From NCBI GenBank assembly GCA_041392125.1, contig JAWKMR010000003.1, forward strand, positions 372,001 through 436,000: a stretch of DNA of 64,000 nucleotides, in the 5' to 3' direction. The position numbers and the translations under genes are program-made. The notes under the pieces were generated by a model. The model made no database searches. It saw only the letters and a program-made list of their open reading frames with translations, and was not told the DNA's origin. The DNA comes from Halomarinibacterium sp041392125. GTDB taxonomy: Bacteria > Bacteroidota > Bacteroidia > Flavobacteriales > Flavobacteriaceae. Positions 1 to 6,739 of this stretch are shown here, in pieces (the first letter of the stretch is position 1; every line of letters begins with the position of its first letter).

Positions 1-335
1 AAGAAAAACTAAAAAGCCGCAAGTTAATAGACCAACTATTTGCCGAAGGCAAATCGGTTAAAAAATTTCCGGTAAAAATGATTTTCTTAGAAATTGACAT
101 TCTTGAAAAATCTCAAGCGGCATTTGCGGTTCCCAAACGAAGTTTTAAACTTGCCGTTTCCCGAAATAGAATTAAACGGCAAATGCGTGAGGCTTATAGA
201 CTTCATAAACATTTGTTAATCAATAATAACGGCAAGAAATTTGCGATACTATGTATGTACATTGGCAAAGAAAAACCATTGTATAATCAATTAGACAGCT
301 CAATTCAGTATTTACTTAAACAACTCCCGGTATGA
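1..335 (+). CDS. rnpA: Ribonuclease P protein component, 5' truncated
   Basis: Protein subunit of RNase P, which binds the catalytic RNA and matures tRNA 5' ends. The reading frame is open back to the window edge (codons begin at base 3), so the ATG at 78 is internal. The residues before it (KLKSRKLIDQLFAEGKSVK) are the usual RnpA N-terminus, and the true start lies a few codons outside the window. The RNA-binding signature is clear: AVPKRSFKLAVSRNRIKRQM, the family RNR motif, at about residues 20-39 counted from the internal Met. The stop overlaps the next start by 4 bp (ATGA), so translation with the DUF4349 lipoprotein is probably coupled. In many bacteria rnpA lies close to the replication origin. 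Confidence 0.95.
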   Translation, partial: EKLKSRKLIDQLFAEGKSVKKFPVKMIFLEIDILEKSQAAFAVPKRSFKLAVSRNRIKRQMREAYRLHKHLLINNNGKKFAILCMYIGKEKPLYNQLDSSIQYLLKQLPV

Positions 336-1177
336 AAATTTTTAGTCTTTTCCTTTTTGGCCTTGCCTTAGCCTGTTCTAGTGGCGGAAATAATGATAGC
401 GCCTATTTAAGAGGCGAAACAAATGTTGCCTCAGATTATGAATATATTGAAGAATCTCCTCTTTCTCAAAAGCTAATCGTGGATGAATCTTCAGAAGATA
501 TCATTGAACAAAAAATTATTAAAACAGCACAGCTTCGTTTTGAAGCTTCCAATCCCGAAGAAACCCATAAAAATATTCTGGCTTTAACTCAACAATTTAA
601 AGGATTTATTCAAAGTGATAATGCCGGTAAAAATTACAATCAGTTATACCGAAATATGGTTATTCGTGTTCCTACAGAAAAATTCCAGCCCTTTATCGAT
701 AGTCTTTCAAAAGGGGTTCCCTATTTCGATCAAAAAGATATTTCGCGCCAAGATGTTTCCGAAGAGTTTGTCGATTTAGAAGCGCGCTTAAAAGCCAAAC
801 GGGAATTAGAAAATCGCTATTTAGAGTTATTAAAACAAGCTAAAAGTGTGAAAGAAATGTTGGAAATTGAGCGCGAGTTGTCTGTCATCCGCGAAGAAAT
901 TGAAGCGAAACAAGGTAGGTTAAATTACCTTCAAAATAAAGTTTCCTTAAGCACCGTAAATATTGAATTTTATAAGCAAACTGCCGAAACAGGCGTTACA
1001 CTTTCCTACGGGCAAAAAATTGTAAATGCCCTTAAGGGGGGGTGGGACGGGGTTTCGGTATTCTTCCTTGGACTTCTCTATTTGTGGCCCTTGTTTGTCT
1101 TTGTGCTAATTGGTATCTTAGTGCTTAGAAGGTATTTGCGAAGAAGCAAGAAAAAAGCCGCTGAAAATAAAAGCTAA
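332..1177 (+). CDS. DUF4349 domain lipoprotein
   Basis: Predicted lipoprotein of 281 aa with no known enzymatic function. It has a hydrophobic signal followed by the lipobox LALAC, with Cys at residue 15. The DUF4349 core starts near residue 60 (KIIKTAQLRFEA) and includes a stretch rich in charged heptads at about 145-200 (LEARLKAKRELENRYLELL), probably a coiled coil. A transmembrane helix at about 240-267 precedes a basic tail (RRYLRRSKKK). The layout suggests an envelope protein held by a lipid at one end and a membrane helix at the other. It overlaps rnpA by 4 bp and sits 4 bp before the S41 peptidase, so all three are likely one transcript. Family assignment is firm; the role is unknown. 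Confidence 0.85.
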   Translation: MKIFSLFLFGLALACSSGGNNDSAYLRGETNVASDYEYIEESPLSQKLIVDESSEDIIEQKIIKTAQLRFEASNPEETHKNILALTQQFKGFIQSDNAGKNYNQLYRNMVIRVPTEKFQPFIDSLSKGVPYFDQKDISRQDVSEEFVDLEARLKAKRELENRYLELLKQAKSVKEMLEIERELSVIREEIEAKQGRLNYLQNKVSLSTVNIEFYKQTAETGVTLSYGQKIVNALKGGWDGVSVFFLGLLYLWPLFVFVLIGILVLRRYLRRSKKKAAENKS

Positions 1178-1181
1178 TGTT

Positions 1182-2804
1182 ATGAAGAAGAAAGTTATCA
1201 TTCCTATTATTGGGTTAGGGATTCTTATTACAACCGCAAGTTTTAAAAATGATTTTTTTGAAATTGCCAAACAGATTGAAATATTTACCACGCTCTTTAA
1301 AGAGCTTAATATGAATTATGTAGATGAAACCACTCCGGCAACTTTAATGGATAAAGCCATTACAGGGATGTTGGAGGATTTGGATCCCTACACCGTATAC
1401 TGGAACGAGCAAGAGGTAGAAGATGCTCGCATTAAAAACTCTGGAACCTACACCGGTATTGGTGCTTCGGTACAAACTTTAAAAGATAAAATTATTATTT
1501 CTGAGCCCTTTAAAGGCTATCCTGCAGACAAAGCGGGTTTAAAAGCGGGTGACGAAATCATTAAAATTGGTGCTATTACCGTTTCAGATTTTGAAGATGA
1601 TGCCGGAGAATTACTAAAAGGAGCTGTAGGCTCGGAAGTGGAACTTACTTTTAAAAGGCAAGGAAAAATGCAAACCACGATGTTAAAGCGTGAAAAAGTA
1701 GATGTAAAAGCGGTTCCTTACTTTAGTTTGGTTCAAAATGATGTAGGGTATATTGTTCTCAAAGCATTTAATCAAAAAACCACCGTGGAAACCAAAGCGG
1801 CGTTGGAAGATTTGAAATCACAGGGCGCCACAAAAATTATTTTGGATCTTCGTGGAAACCCGGGCGGCCTTTTAAATGAAGCGATTAATATTGTAAATCT
1901 ATTCGTGCCAAAAGGCGAGGTAATTACCACAACCAAATCTGTCATCGAGAAATACAACAAAACCTACCGAACCACACAAGAGCCTGTAGACACTGAAATT
2001 CCTTTAGTGGTTTTGGTAAATGGGCGCAGTGCTTCAGCTAGTGAAATTGTTTCCGGAGGGTTACAGGATTTGGATAGAGCTGTTGTTATAGGCGCTAGAA
2101 GTTTTGGAAAAGGATTGGTGCAGCGGCCTAAAAAGCTTACCTATGGCACACAACTTAAAGTAACTATTTCACGCTATTATACCCCCAGTGGAAGATGTAT
2201 CCAAGCCTTGGATTATTGGAATCGAGACGAAAATGGAGATCCTGTTCGCCTTGATCCGAAAAACTATAATAAGTTTAAAACCAAGGGAGGGAGAACCGTT
2301 TATGATGGGGGTGGAATCCTTCCGGATATTGAATTGGAGTCGTCAAAATTTAGTCCTATTACCACGGCACTTTTAAAAGATAATGCCATTTTTGACTATG
2401 CTACGGAATACTATTATTCACACCAACTTACTAATTGGAATGGCTTTGAAATTTCTGAAAATGATTTTCAAAATTTTCTTCAGTTTCTGAAAAATAAAAA
2501 CTTTCATTACGAAACCGAAACCGAGAAAAAATTTGCAGAAGCGCTTCGGCGCGCTGAAGATGATGAGTTGAAGGAAGAAATTCAAAACAGTTATAATGCT
2601 TTATTAAGTTCTATTGAAGCTGCAAAGCAAAAAGATTTAGTAGCTAAAAAAGTGGAAATTAAATCATTGTTAACCGACGAAATTTTGAAGCGTTATTTTT
2701 ATGCCGAAGGACTTTACGATTATCAAATTCAGCATAATCCTGAGGTTTTAGAAGCTATTTCGGTGTTAAAAGATTCCAATAAATATCATAAAATTTTGAA
2801 ATAA
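1182..2804 (+). CDS. S41 family C-terminal processing peptidase (CtpA/Prc type)
   Basis: Periplasmic serine protease of 540 aa that cleaves proteins from their C-termini in envelope quality control. The N-terminus has an uncleaved or signal-type hydrophobic segment (residues 4-20). A PDZ domain follows at about 90-170 (GIGASVQTL, then GYPADKAGLKAGDEI). The S41 core includes LDLRGNPGGLLNEA, the Ser-bearing NGRSASASEIVSGG block near residue 280 and the catalytic Lys in GARSFGKGLVQ near 310, giving a Ser/Lys dyad. The extended C-terminal region (about 390-540) is typical of the flavobacterial subfamily. The stop shares one base with the next start. All catalytic blocks are intact, so it should be active. 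Confidence 0.93.
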   Translation: MKKKVIIPIIGLGILITTASFKNDFFEIAKQIEIFTTLFKELNMNYVDETTPATLMDKAITGMLEDLDPYTVYWNEQEVEDARIKNSGTYTGIGASVQTLKDKIIISEPFKGYPADKAGLKAGDEIIKIGAITVSDFEDDAGELLKGAVGSEVELTFKRQGKMQTTMLKREKVDVKAVPYFSLVQNDVGYIVLKAFNQKTTVETKAALEDLKSQGATKIILDLRGNPGGLLNEAINIVNLFVPKGEVITTTKSVIEKYNKTYRTTQEPVDTEIPLVVLVNGRSASASEIVSGGLQDLDRAVVIGARSFGKGLVQRPKKLTYGTQLKVTISRYYTPSGRCIQALDYWNRDENGDPVRLDPKNYNKFKTKGGRTVYDGGGILPDIELESSKFSPITTALLKDNAIFDYATEYYYSHQLTNWNGFEISENDFQNFLQFLKNKNFHYETETEKKFAEALRRAEDDELKEEIQNSYNALLSSIEAAKQKDLVAKKVEIKSLLTDEILKRYFYAEGLYDYQIQHNPEVLEAISVLKDSNKYHKILK

Positions 2805-3625
2805 TGGAGGCTTTTCTCAGCTTTTTCGAAACCATGCCGGTTTGGCAACGATTGGGTTGGGTCGTTTTTTGTATTAGCCTCTTTTGGATTTTGGAAGGGT
2901 ACTACAGCAAGTTTTCTTTGAACTACAAAAAGTGGAAACACGCCAAAACAAATTTTGCACTTTTAGCATTGGTCATTGTCATCAATGCGATTTTTGGAGT
3001 AGCAACGGGCAGTGTTTTTTTATGGCTACAAGAATCCCAATTTGGATTATTACACTTTTTTGAAGCTCCTGTTTGGTTAGAATTTCTGTTGTCTTTACTG
3101 GTTTTAGATCTTATTGCGCAATACGGAGTTCATTATTTTCTGCATAAAGTAAAGTGGATGTGGCGCTTACACCTAGTGCATCATACCGATAAAAATGTGG
3201 ATGTTACTACCGGGACCCGACACCATCCTTTGGATTTCATCCTTAGAGAACTTTTTGCGCTATTTGCTGTAATAATTATGGGAATGCCTATATCCTTTTA
3301 TTTTTTCTATCGCATTTTAAGTGTGTTGTTTACCTATTGGACTCATGCTAATTTAAACTTACCTCTGTGGTTAGATAAGGGATTAAGCTATATTATTGTT
3401 ACGCCCAATATGCACAAGTTTCATCATCATTATCAACTACCTTGGACTGATAGTAACTACGGAAATATGTTTGCTCTTTGGGATAGAGTTTTCGGAACAT
3501 TTGTGTATGACGACCCACACAAAATTACTTACGGGGTCGATATTGCAGATCATACCAATGACGAAAGTTTTAGGGTTCAGTTGAATATTCCCTTCAATAA
3601 AACGGTAAAAAGCAAAAACAACTAA
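2804..3625 (+). CDS. Sterol desaturase / fatty acid hydroxylase family membrane protein
   Basis: Integral membrane di-iron oxygenase family protein, 273 aa. The histidine ligand clusters are all present: H110xxxH114, H123xxHH127, the HH pair at 140-141 and H204xxHHH209. They alternate with hydrophobic segments at about 17-32, 50-75, 92-107 and 150-178. Family members hydroxylate or desaturate lipids, carotenoids or alkylglycerols; the substrate here cannot be told from sequence. The start is the ATG sharing a base with the S41 stop (TAATG), giving translational coupling, though no functional link to the peptidase is evident. Family confidence is high, substrate unknown. Confidence 0.88.
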   Translation: MEAFLSFFETMPVWQRLGWVVFCISLFWILEGYYSKFSLNYKKWKHAKTNFALLALVIVINAIFGVATGSVFLWLQESQFGLLHFFEAPVWLEFLLSLLVLDLIAQYGVHYFLHKVKWMWRLHLVHHTDKNVDVTTGTRHHPLDFILRELFALFAVIIMGMPISFYFFYRILSVLFTYWTHANLNLPLWLDKGLSYIIVTPNMHKFHHHYQLPWTDSNYGNMFALWDRVFGTFVYDDPHKITYGVDIADHTNDESFRVQLNIPFNKTVKSKNN

Positions 3626-3694
3626 TTTATTCATTTTCAACCATTAACAGAATATTAATTGCTTTTTCCAATCATTTTTTGTATTATGGTAAGC

Positions 3695-4066
3695 ATGATA
3701 CAAATAGATAAAAAAGAAAACGAAACAATCCTGTTAGAAACCATTCAATTCCTTAAAAATAAAGGATATGAAAATATAAAAGCCGATGTTGAAGGCTATG
3801 AAACGCCCAAATCCTATCTCAAAAAGGGAAGTGATAGTATAATAACTCCGGATATTGTTGCCGAACGCGAAGCCGTTAAATATTACTTTGAAGTAAGTTT
3901 GAAAAGCACTGAGCCAAACCTCCTAAAATCGAAGTGGCGCTTTTTAGACGTCCTCACTCGAATGAAAAACCATAAATTTAAAATAGTAACACGCCGTGGT
4001 CATTACAAGTTTACTCATGACATGCTAAGTGATTTAAATCTTGATAAAAACCCAATAAAAATTTAA
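3695..4066 (+). CDS. Small conserved-looking protein of unknown function
   Basis: About 123 aa from the ATG at 3695; an ATG at 3686 and a TTG at 3659 are possible longer starts. There are no signal or membrane segments, and the protein looks cytoplasmic and basic toward the C-terminus. The middle reads SIITPDIVAEREAVKYYFEVSLKS, which resembles the Asp / Glu-x-x-x-Lys spacing of PD-(D/E)xK nuclease folds, but the canonical Lys two residues after Glu is Ser here. A C-terminal segment (KWRFLDVLTRMKNHKFKIVTRRGHYKF) looks like the following helix and strand. The gene ends 4 bp inside the convergent acetyltransferase. I do not recognise a named family; a nuclease-like fold is only an inference. Confidence 0.6.
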   Translation: MIQIDKKENETILLETIQFLKNKGYENIKADVEGYETPKSYLKKGSDSIITPDIVAEREAVKYYFEVSLKSTEPNLLKSKWRFLDVLTRMKNHKFKIVTRRGHYKFTHDMLSDLNLDKNPIKI

Positions 4067-4506
4067 TTTTCTTTACTCATTAAAATGTGTGGAATACCAT
4101 CTTCCAAATATTCTGCGCCTGTCTTTTTGAACCCATGAGACTCGTAAAAGCGAATAAGGTAGGTTTGTGCAGATAGTTTTATCCTGTTTGTATTATAATT
4201 TTTATCTATTGCATTAATAGAAGCTTTCATAATTTCATGACCATACCCATATTTTCTTTCCCTTTCGGCAACAACAACCCTACCAATAGCCGCTTCTTCA
4301 AAATAAATTCCCGGGGCGAAACACCGGGTATAAGCAACTAAATCACCTCCTTTTTGCCCTAAAACATGAAGTGCTTTTGTATCCTTTCCGTCAATATCCT
4401 GATAGACACAATTTTGTTCTACCACAAAAATTTCACTACGTAGTTGCAATATATTGTATAACTCTGTTATGGTTAATTGCTGAAATGTTTTGATGATAAT
4501 CTCCAT
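4063..4506 (-). CDS. GNAT family N-acetyltransferase, ElaA-like
   Basis: Acyl-CoA-dependent N-acetyltransferase of 147 aa close to the ElaA subfamily; the substrate is unknown. ElaA-type features are the N-terminal LYNILQLRSEIFVVEQNC block (about 16-33), the adjacent YQDIDGKD, the acetyl-CoA binding segment IGRVVVAERERKYGYGHEIM (about 74-93), and the C-terminal FYESHGFKKTG typical of GNAT proteins. It is the last gene of the minus-strand group rpiB, CDF transporter, acetyltransferase, 2 bp downstream of the transporter. Its stop overlaps the convergent unknown gene by 4 bp. Family certain, function general only. Confidence 0.88.
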   Translation of the reverse strand: MEIIIKTFQQLTITELYNILQLRSEIFVVEQNCVYQDIDGKDTKALHVLGQKGGDLVAYTRCFAPGIYFEEAAIGRVVVAERERKYGYGHEIMKASINAIDKNYNTNRIKLSAQTYLIRFYESHGFKKTGAEYLEDGIPHILMSKEN

Positions 4507-4508
4507 AA

Positions 4509-5420
4509 TTAGTCTTGAACTATGATATCCTTGGCATCATCTTTTTGGTATTCCGGCTGAATGTTAACATGATTAATCCCAAATTGATGATATAAAACTT
4601 CTTCTACCCTGTTTAAGATTTCATCAAATTGTGAAAGGGTAATGTCTTCATAAAAATCGATATGTGCCTCAAGATGATTTTCCTTTTCATTTAACTGCCA
4701 AACATGCATATGGTGCACATTTTTTATTTCAGGAAAAGCAGAAATAGCTTCTCTCAATTCCTTTAAATCTACATCTTCCGGACTAAAAAGCATCAATACT
4801 CTAAAGGAATCTTTCAGTAAATCGTACCCCACCACAATTAAGTAAATAGCAATAAATAATGTTAAGGCACTGTCTACCCAAAACCATTGGAAATATTTCA
4901 TTAATAATCCCCCAATTAAAACCGCAACCGAGGCAGCCATATCGGTTATTAGATGAAGGTACGCAGACCGTAGATTCATATTGTCTTTTGAATCTCTGCG
5001 TAACAATAATACCGAAAAGCCATTTGCTAGAATGGCAATTAAAGCCAGCCAGATAACCAATCCGCTCTCTATTTCCTGTGGATGAATAAAACGCAGAATA
5101 GCTTCATACATTAAATAGAAGGCGATAATAATTAAAGAGGAAGCATTTACAAAAGCAGCGATAATTTCGGCGCGCTTATATCCAAATGTTTTATCGAAAG
5201 ATGCCTTCTTTTTGGAATACCGATTGGCAATATAACTTACCATTAAGGAAATTACATCACTAAAATTATGCAATGCATCAGATAATAATGAAAGGCTTCC
5301 GGAAAGAATCCCTCCAATTACTTGAGCAACCGTAATAACAATGTTTAATAAAATAGAAAGGAACAAATTTCTCCCTTTAGTATCATGCGAATGATGGTGA
5401 TGGGAGTGGGAATGGCTCAT
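4509..5420 (-). CDS. Cation diffusion facilitator family metal transporter
   Basis: CDF antiporter of 303 aa that exports divalent metal ions such as Zn2+, Co2+ or Cd2+ in exchange for protons. The N-terminus is a histidine-rich tail (HSHSHHHHSHD), common in zinc carriers. Six membrane helices follow. The metal site signatures are SLLSDALHNFSDV in helix 2 and HLITDMAASVAVL in helix 5, so the HxxxD/DxxxD ligands are retained. The cytoplasmic C-terminal domain includes NVHHMHVWQLNEKENHLEAHIDF. The gene is 9 bp after rpiB and 2 bp before the acetyltransferase. Metal specificity cannot be assigned with confidence; zinc is the best guess. Confidence 0.92.
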   Translation of the reverse strand: MSHSHSHHHHSHDTKGRNLFLSILLNIVITVAQVIGGILSGSLSLLSDALHNFSDVISLMVSYIANRYSKKKASFDKTFGYKRAEIIAAFVNASSLIIIAFYLMYEAILRFIHPQEIESGLVIWLALIAILANGFSVLLLRRDSKDNMNLRSAYLHLITDMAASVAVLIGGLLMKYFQWFWVDSALTLFIAIYLIVVGYDLLKDSFRVLMLFSPEDVDLKELREAISAFPEIKNVHHMHVWQLNEKENHLEAHIDFYEDITLSQFDEILNRVEEVLYHQFGINHVNIQPEYQKDDAKDIIVQD

Positions 5421-5429
5421 TTTAAGTAG

Positions 5430-5861
5430 TTATGAACACGCAATTTTATTAACTCTGTTTTGGTGTCTTCCTCCTTCAAAAGGGGTGTTTAAAAATGTTG
5501 CTACCATGGCAATGGCCTGAGGTTCGCTGGTAAAACGTGCCGGAATGCTTAAAATATTAGCATCATTATGTTGGCGTGCTAGTTCCGTAATTTCTTTAGT
5601 CCAACAAAGTGCCGCACGAATTTTTTGATGTTTGTTTGCCGTCATGGAAACACCGTTTCCGCTGCCACAAATAAGAATTCCAAAATCGGCATTCTTTTGA
5701 GAAACTGCTTCAGCTACCGGATGGACAAAATCTGGATAATCTACACTATCATGGCTGTTAGTTCCAAAGTTAATAACTTCGTGGCCTTGGGATTGTAAAT
5801 AGGTAACAATAGCATTTTTATAATCGGTACCGGCATGATCGTTTCCAATAACTATTTTCAT
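5430..5861 (-). CDS. rpiB: Ribose 5-phosphate isomerase B
   Basis: Interconverts ribose 5-phosphate and ribulose 5-phosphate in the pentose phosphate pathway (LacAB/RpiB family). The protein is 143 aa from the ATG at 5861 (MKIVIGNDHAGTDYK); upstream in-frame codons to 5888 are not needed. Signature elements are the N-terminal GNDHAG, the active-site Cys in ILICGSGNGVSMTANKH (residues about 64-80) and the C-terminal NRVNKIACS. First gene of the minus-strand operon with the CDF transporter and acetyltransferase. A -7 box lies 17 bp upstream. Confidence 0.95.
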   Translation of the reverse strand: MKIVIGNDHAGTDYKNAIVTYLQSQGHEVINFGTNSHDSVDYPDFVHPVAEAVSQKNADFGILICGSGNGVSMTANKHQKIRAALCWTKEITELARQHNDANILSIPARFTSEPQAIAMVATFLNTPFEGGRHQNRVNKIACS

Positions 5862-5877
5862 GAGTCGAAATTTTATA

Positions 5878-5885
5878 CAAAGATA
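5878..5885 (-). promoter_or_regulatory. Bacteroidota -7 promoter box for rpiB
   Basis: Minus-strand TATCTTTG, an exact match to the TAnnTTTG -7 consensus of the Bacteroidota primary sigma factor, 16 bp before the rpiB start. No clear TTG is seen at the -33 position. Confidence 0.6.
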
Positions 5886-6413
5886 CATTTTAAAAATTCC
5901 GAATATTGAGCTATTTCAGTAAAAAAAATAAAAGTTGTTAAGTATCAATACTTTACTTTTTCTTAACCTTTGAATGATATTTAAGTTAACAAGTATGTTG
6001 ATATTTGTTGATAGAAATTCCATAAAAATACTTGTTCATGAACGAGGGTTTTTCAATATGGAAAATTAATCTGAATGTGCAATAATTTTAGACTTCAGTT
6101 ATTGTCTTTTTTTCAGATGATTTTTTTCAGTTTCCCACATAATTTACGAAAAAACTTTTCAAAAACAGGGTGTTAAAAACGGTTGTTGACAATCGTCAAT
6201 TACTAGTTGTTTTTCCTTAAATTTCAATTATTTAAAGATCTGAAAAGCTGTTCATAAACTATTCGTAAAGGGTAATAACTAAATTTCAAAACAGAACTTT
6301 CAAAAGTTATGATACCTATTAACAAGCTATAATAACTATCAAAAAAATAATTTTAAAGATTTAAAAAAATAAATACTATTATAATTATTGTTGAAAAGAT
6401 TAAAGAGAGCATT
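5886..6413. other. Gene-free AT-rich region; possible replication origin
   Basis: The longest non-coding stretch in the window, with no open frame that looks real. It contains several degenerate DnaA-box-like words related to TGTGnATAA: TGTTGATAT at 5997, TGTTGATAG at 6007, TGTTCATGA at 6033 and TGTTCATAA at 6249, plus TTTCCCACA at 6131. There are two small perfect inverted repeats (GTTCATGAAC at 6034-6043; TTGAC/GTCAA arms at 6186-6199). The right end (about 6330-6390) is almost pure A/T, like a duplex unwinding element. Two parS sites 15-17 kb away fit an origin-proximal position. No box is an exact TTATCCACA, so the assignment is tentative; it could simply be a long regulatory spacer. Confidence 0.35.
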
Positions 6414-6653
6414 TTAGACAATTCGAAGATGGTTTTGGGTATTCCAATGATCCAATATTTTTTTGGCTGAAGCCATATCTTCTTCGTGTACTTTTAATTG
6501 AATACCACCTATGGCATTGGAGTGAAAAGGAAGAACACTTATCATAGTTTCGTTTTGAAACACATGTCTAATTGCTTCCTGTTCCAGCAATAAACGAAGT
6601 ACTGCATATTCTGCCGCATATTTAAAAACTGCTAAGGTTTTAAAGTGCTCCAT
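6414..6653 (-). CDS. DUF2007-type putative signal-transducing protein
   Basis: Small soluble protein of 79 aa with the ferredoxin-like DUF2007 pattern: an N-terminal strand (FKTLAVFKYAAEYAVLRLLLEQEAI), a central VLPFHSNAIGGIQLKVHEED (about 40-59) and a closing helix DMASAKKILDHW. Members are annotated as putative signal-transducing proteins on thin evidence; some resemble PII-like folds. It is divergent from rnr, with 86 bp between starts. Immediately upstream of its start are three copies of TTAGTAAT (read on its strand). Family assignment is good; function unknown. Confidence 0.8.
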   Translation of the reverse strand: MEHFKTLAVFKYAAEYAVLRLLLEQEAIRHVFQNETMISVLPFHSNAIGGIQLKVHEEDMASAKKILDHWNTQNHLRIV

Positions 6654-6656
6654 GAG

Positions 6657-6682
6657 ATTACTAAATTACTAATTATTACTAA
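6657..6682. repeat. Three copies of the octamer ATTACTAA
   Basis: ATTACTAA occurs at 6657-6664, 6665-6672 and 6675-6682: two head-to-tail copies, then one after 2 bp. They lie directly before the DUF2007 start (its 5' untranslated region or promoter) in the divergent region shared with rnr. This could be an operator array or chance repetition in AT-rich DNA. Confidence 0.5.
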
Positions 6683-6739
6683 AACATAAGAGTGCTTTAT
6701 AGGATTACTTGTACTTTTACAAAAAACAGAAAGTAACAT

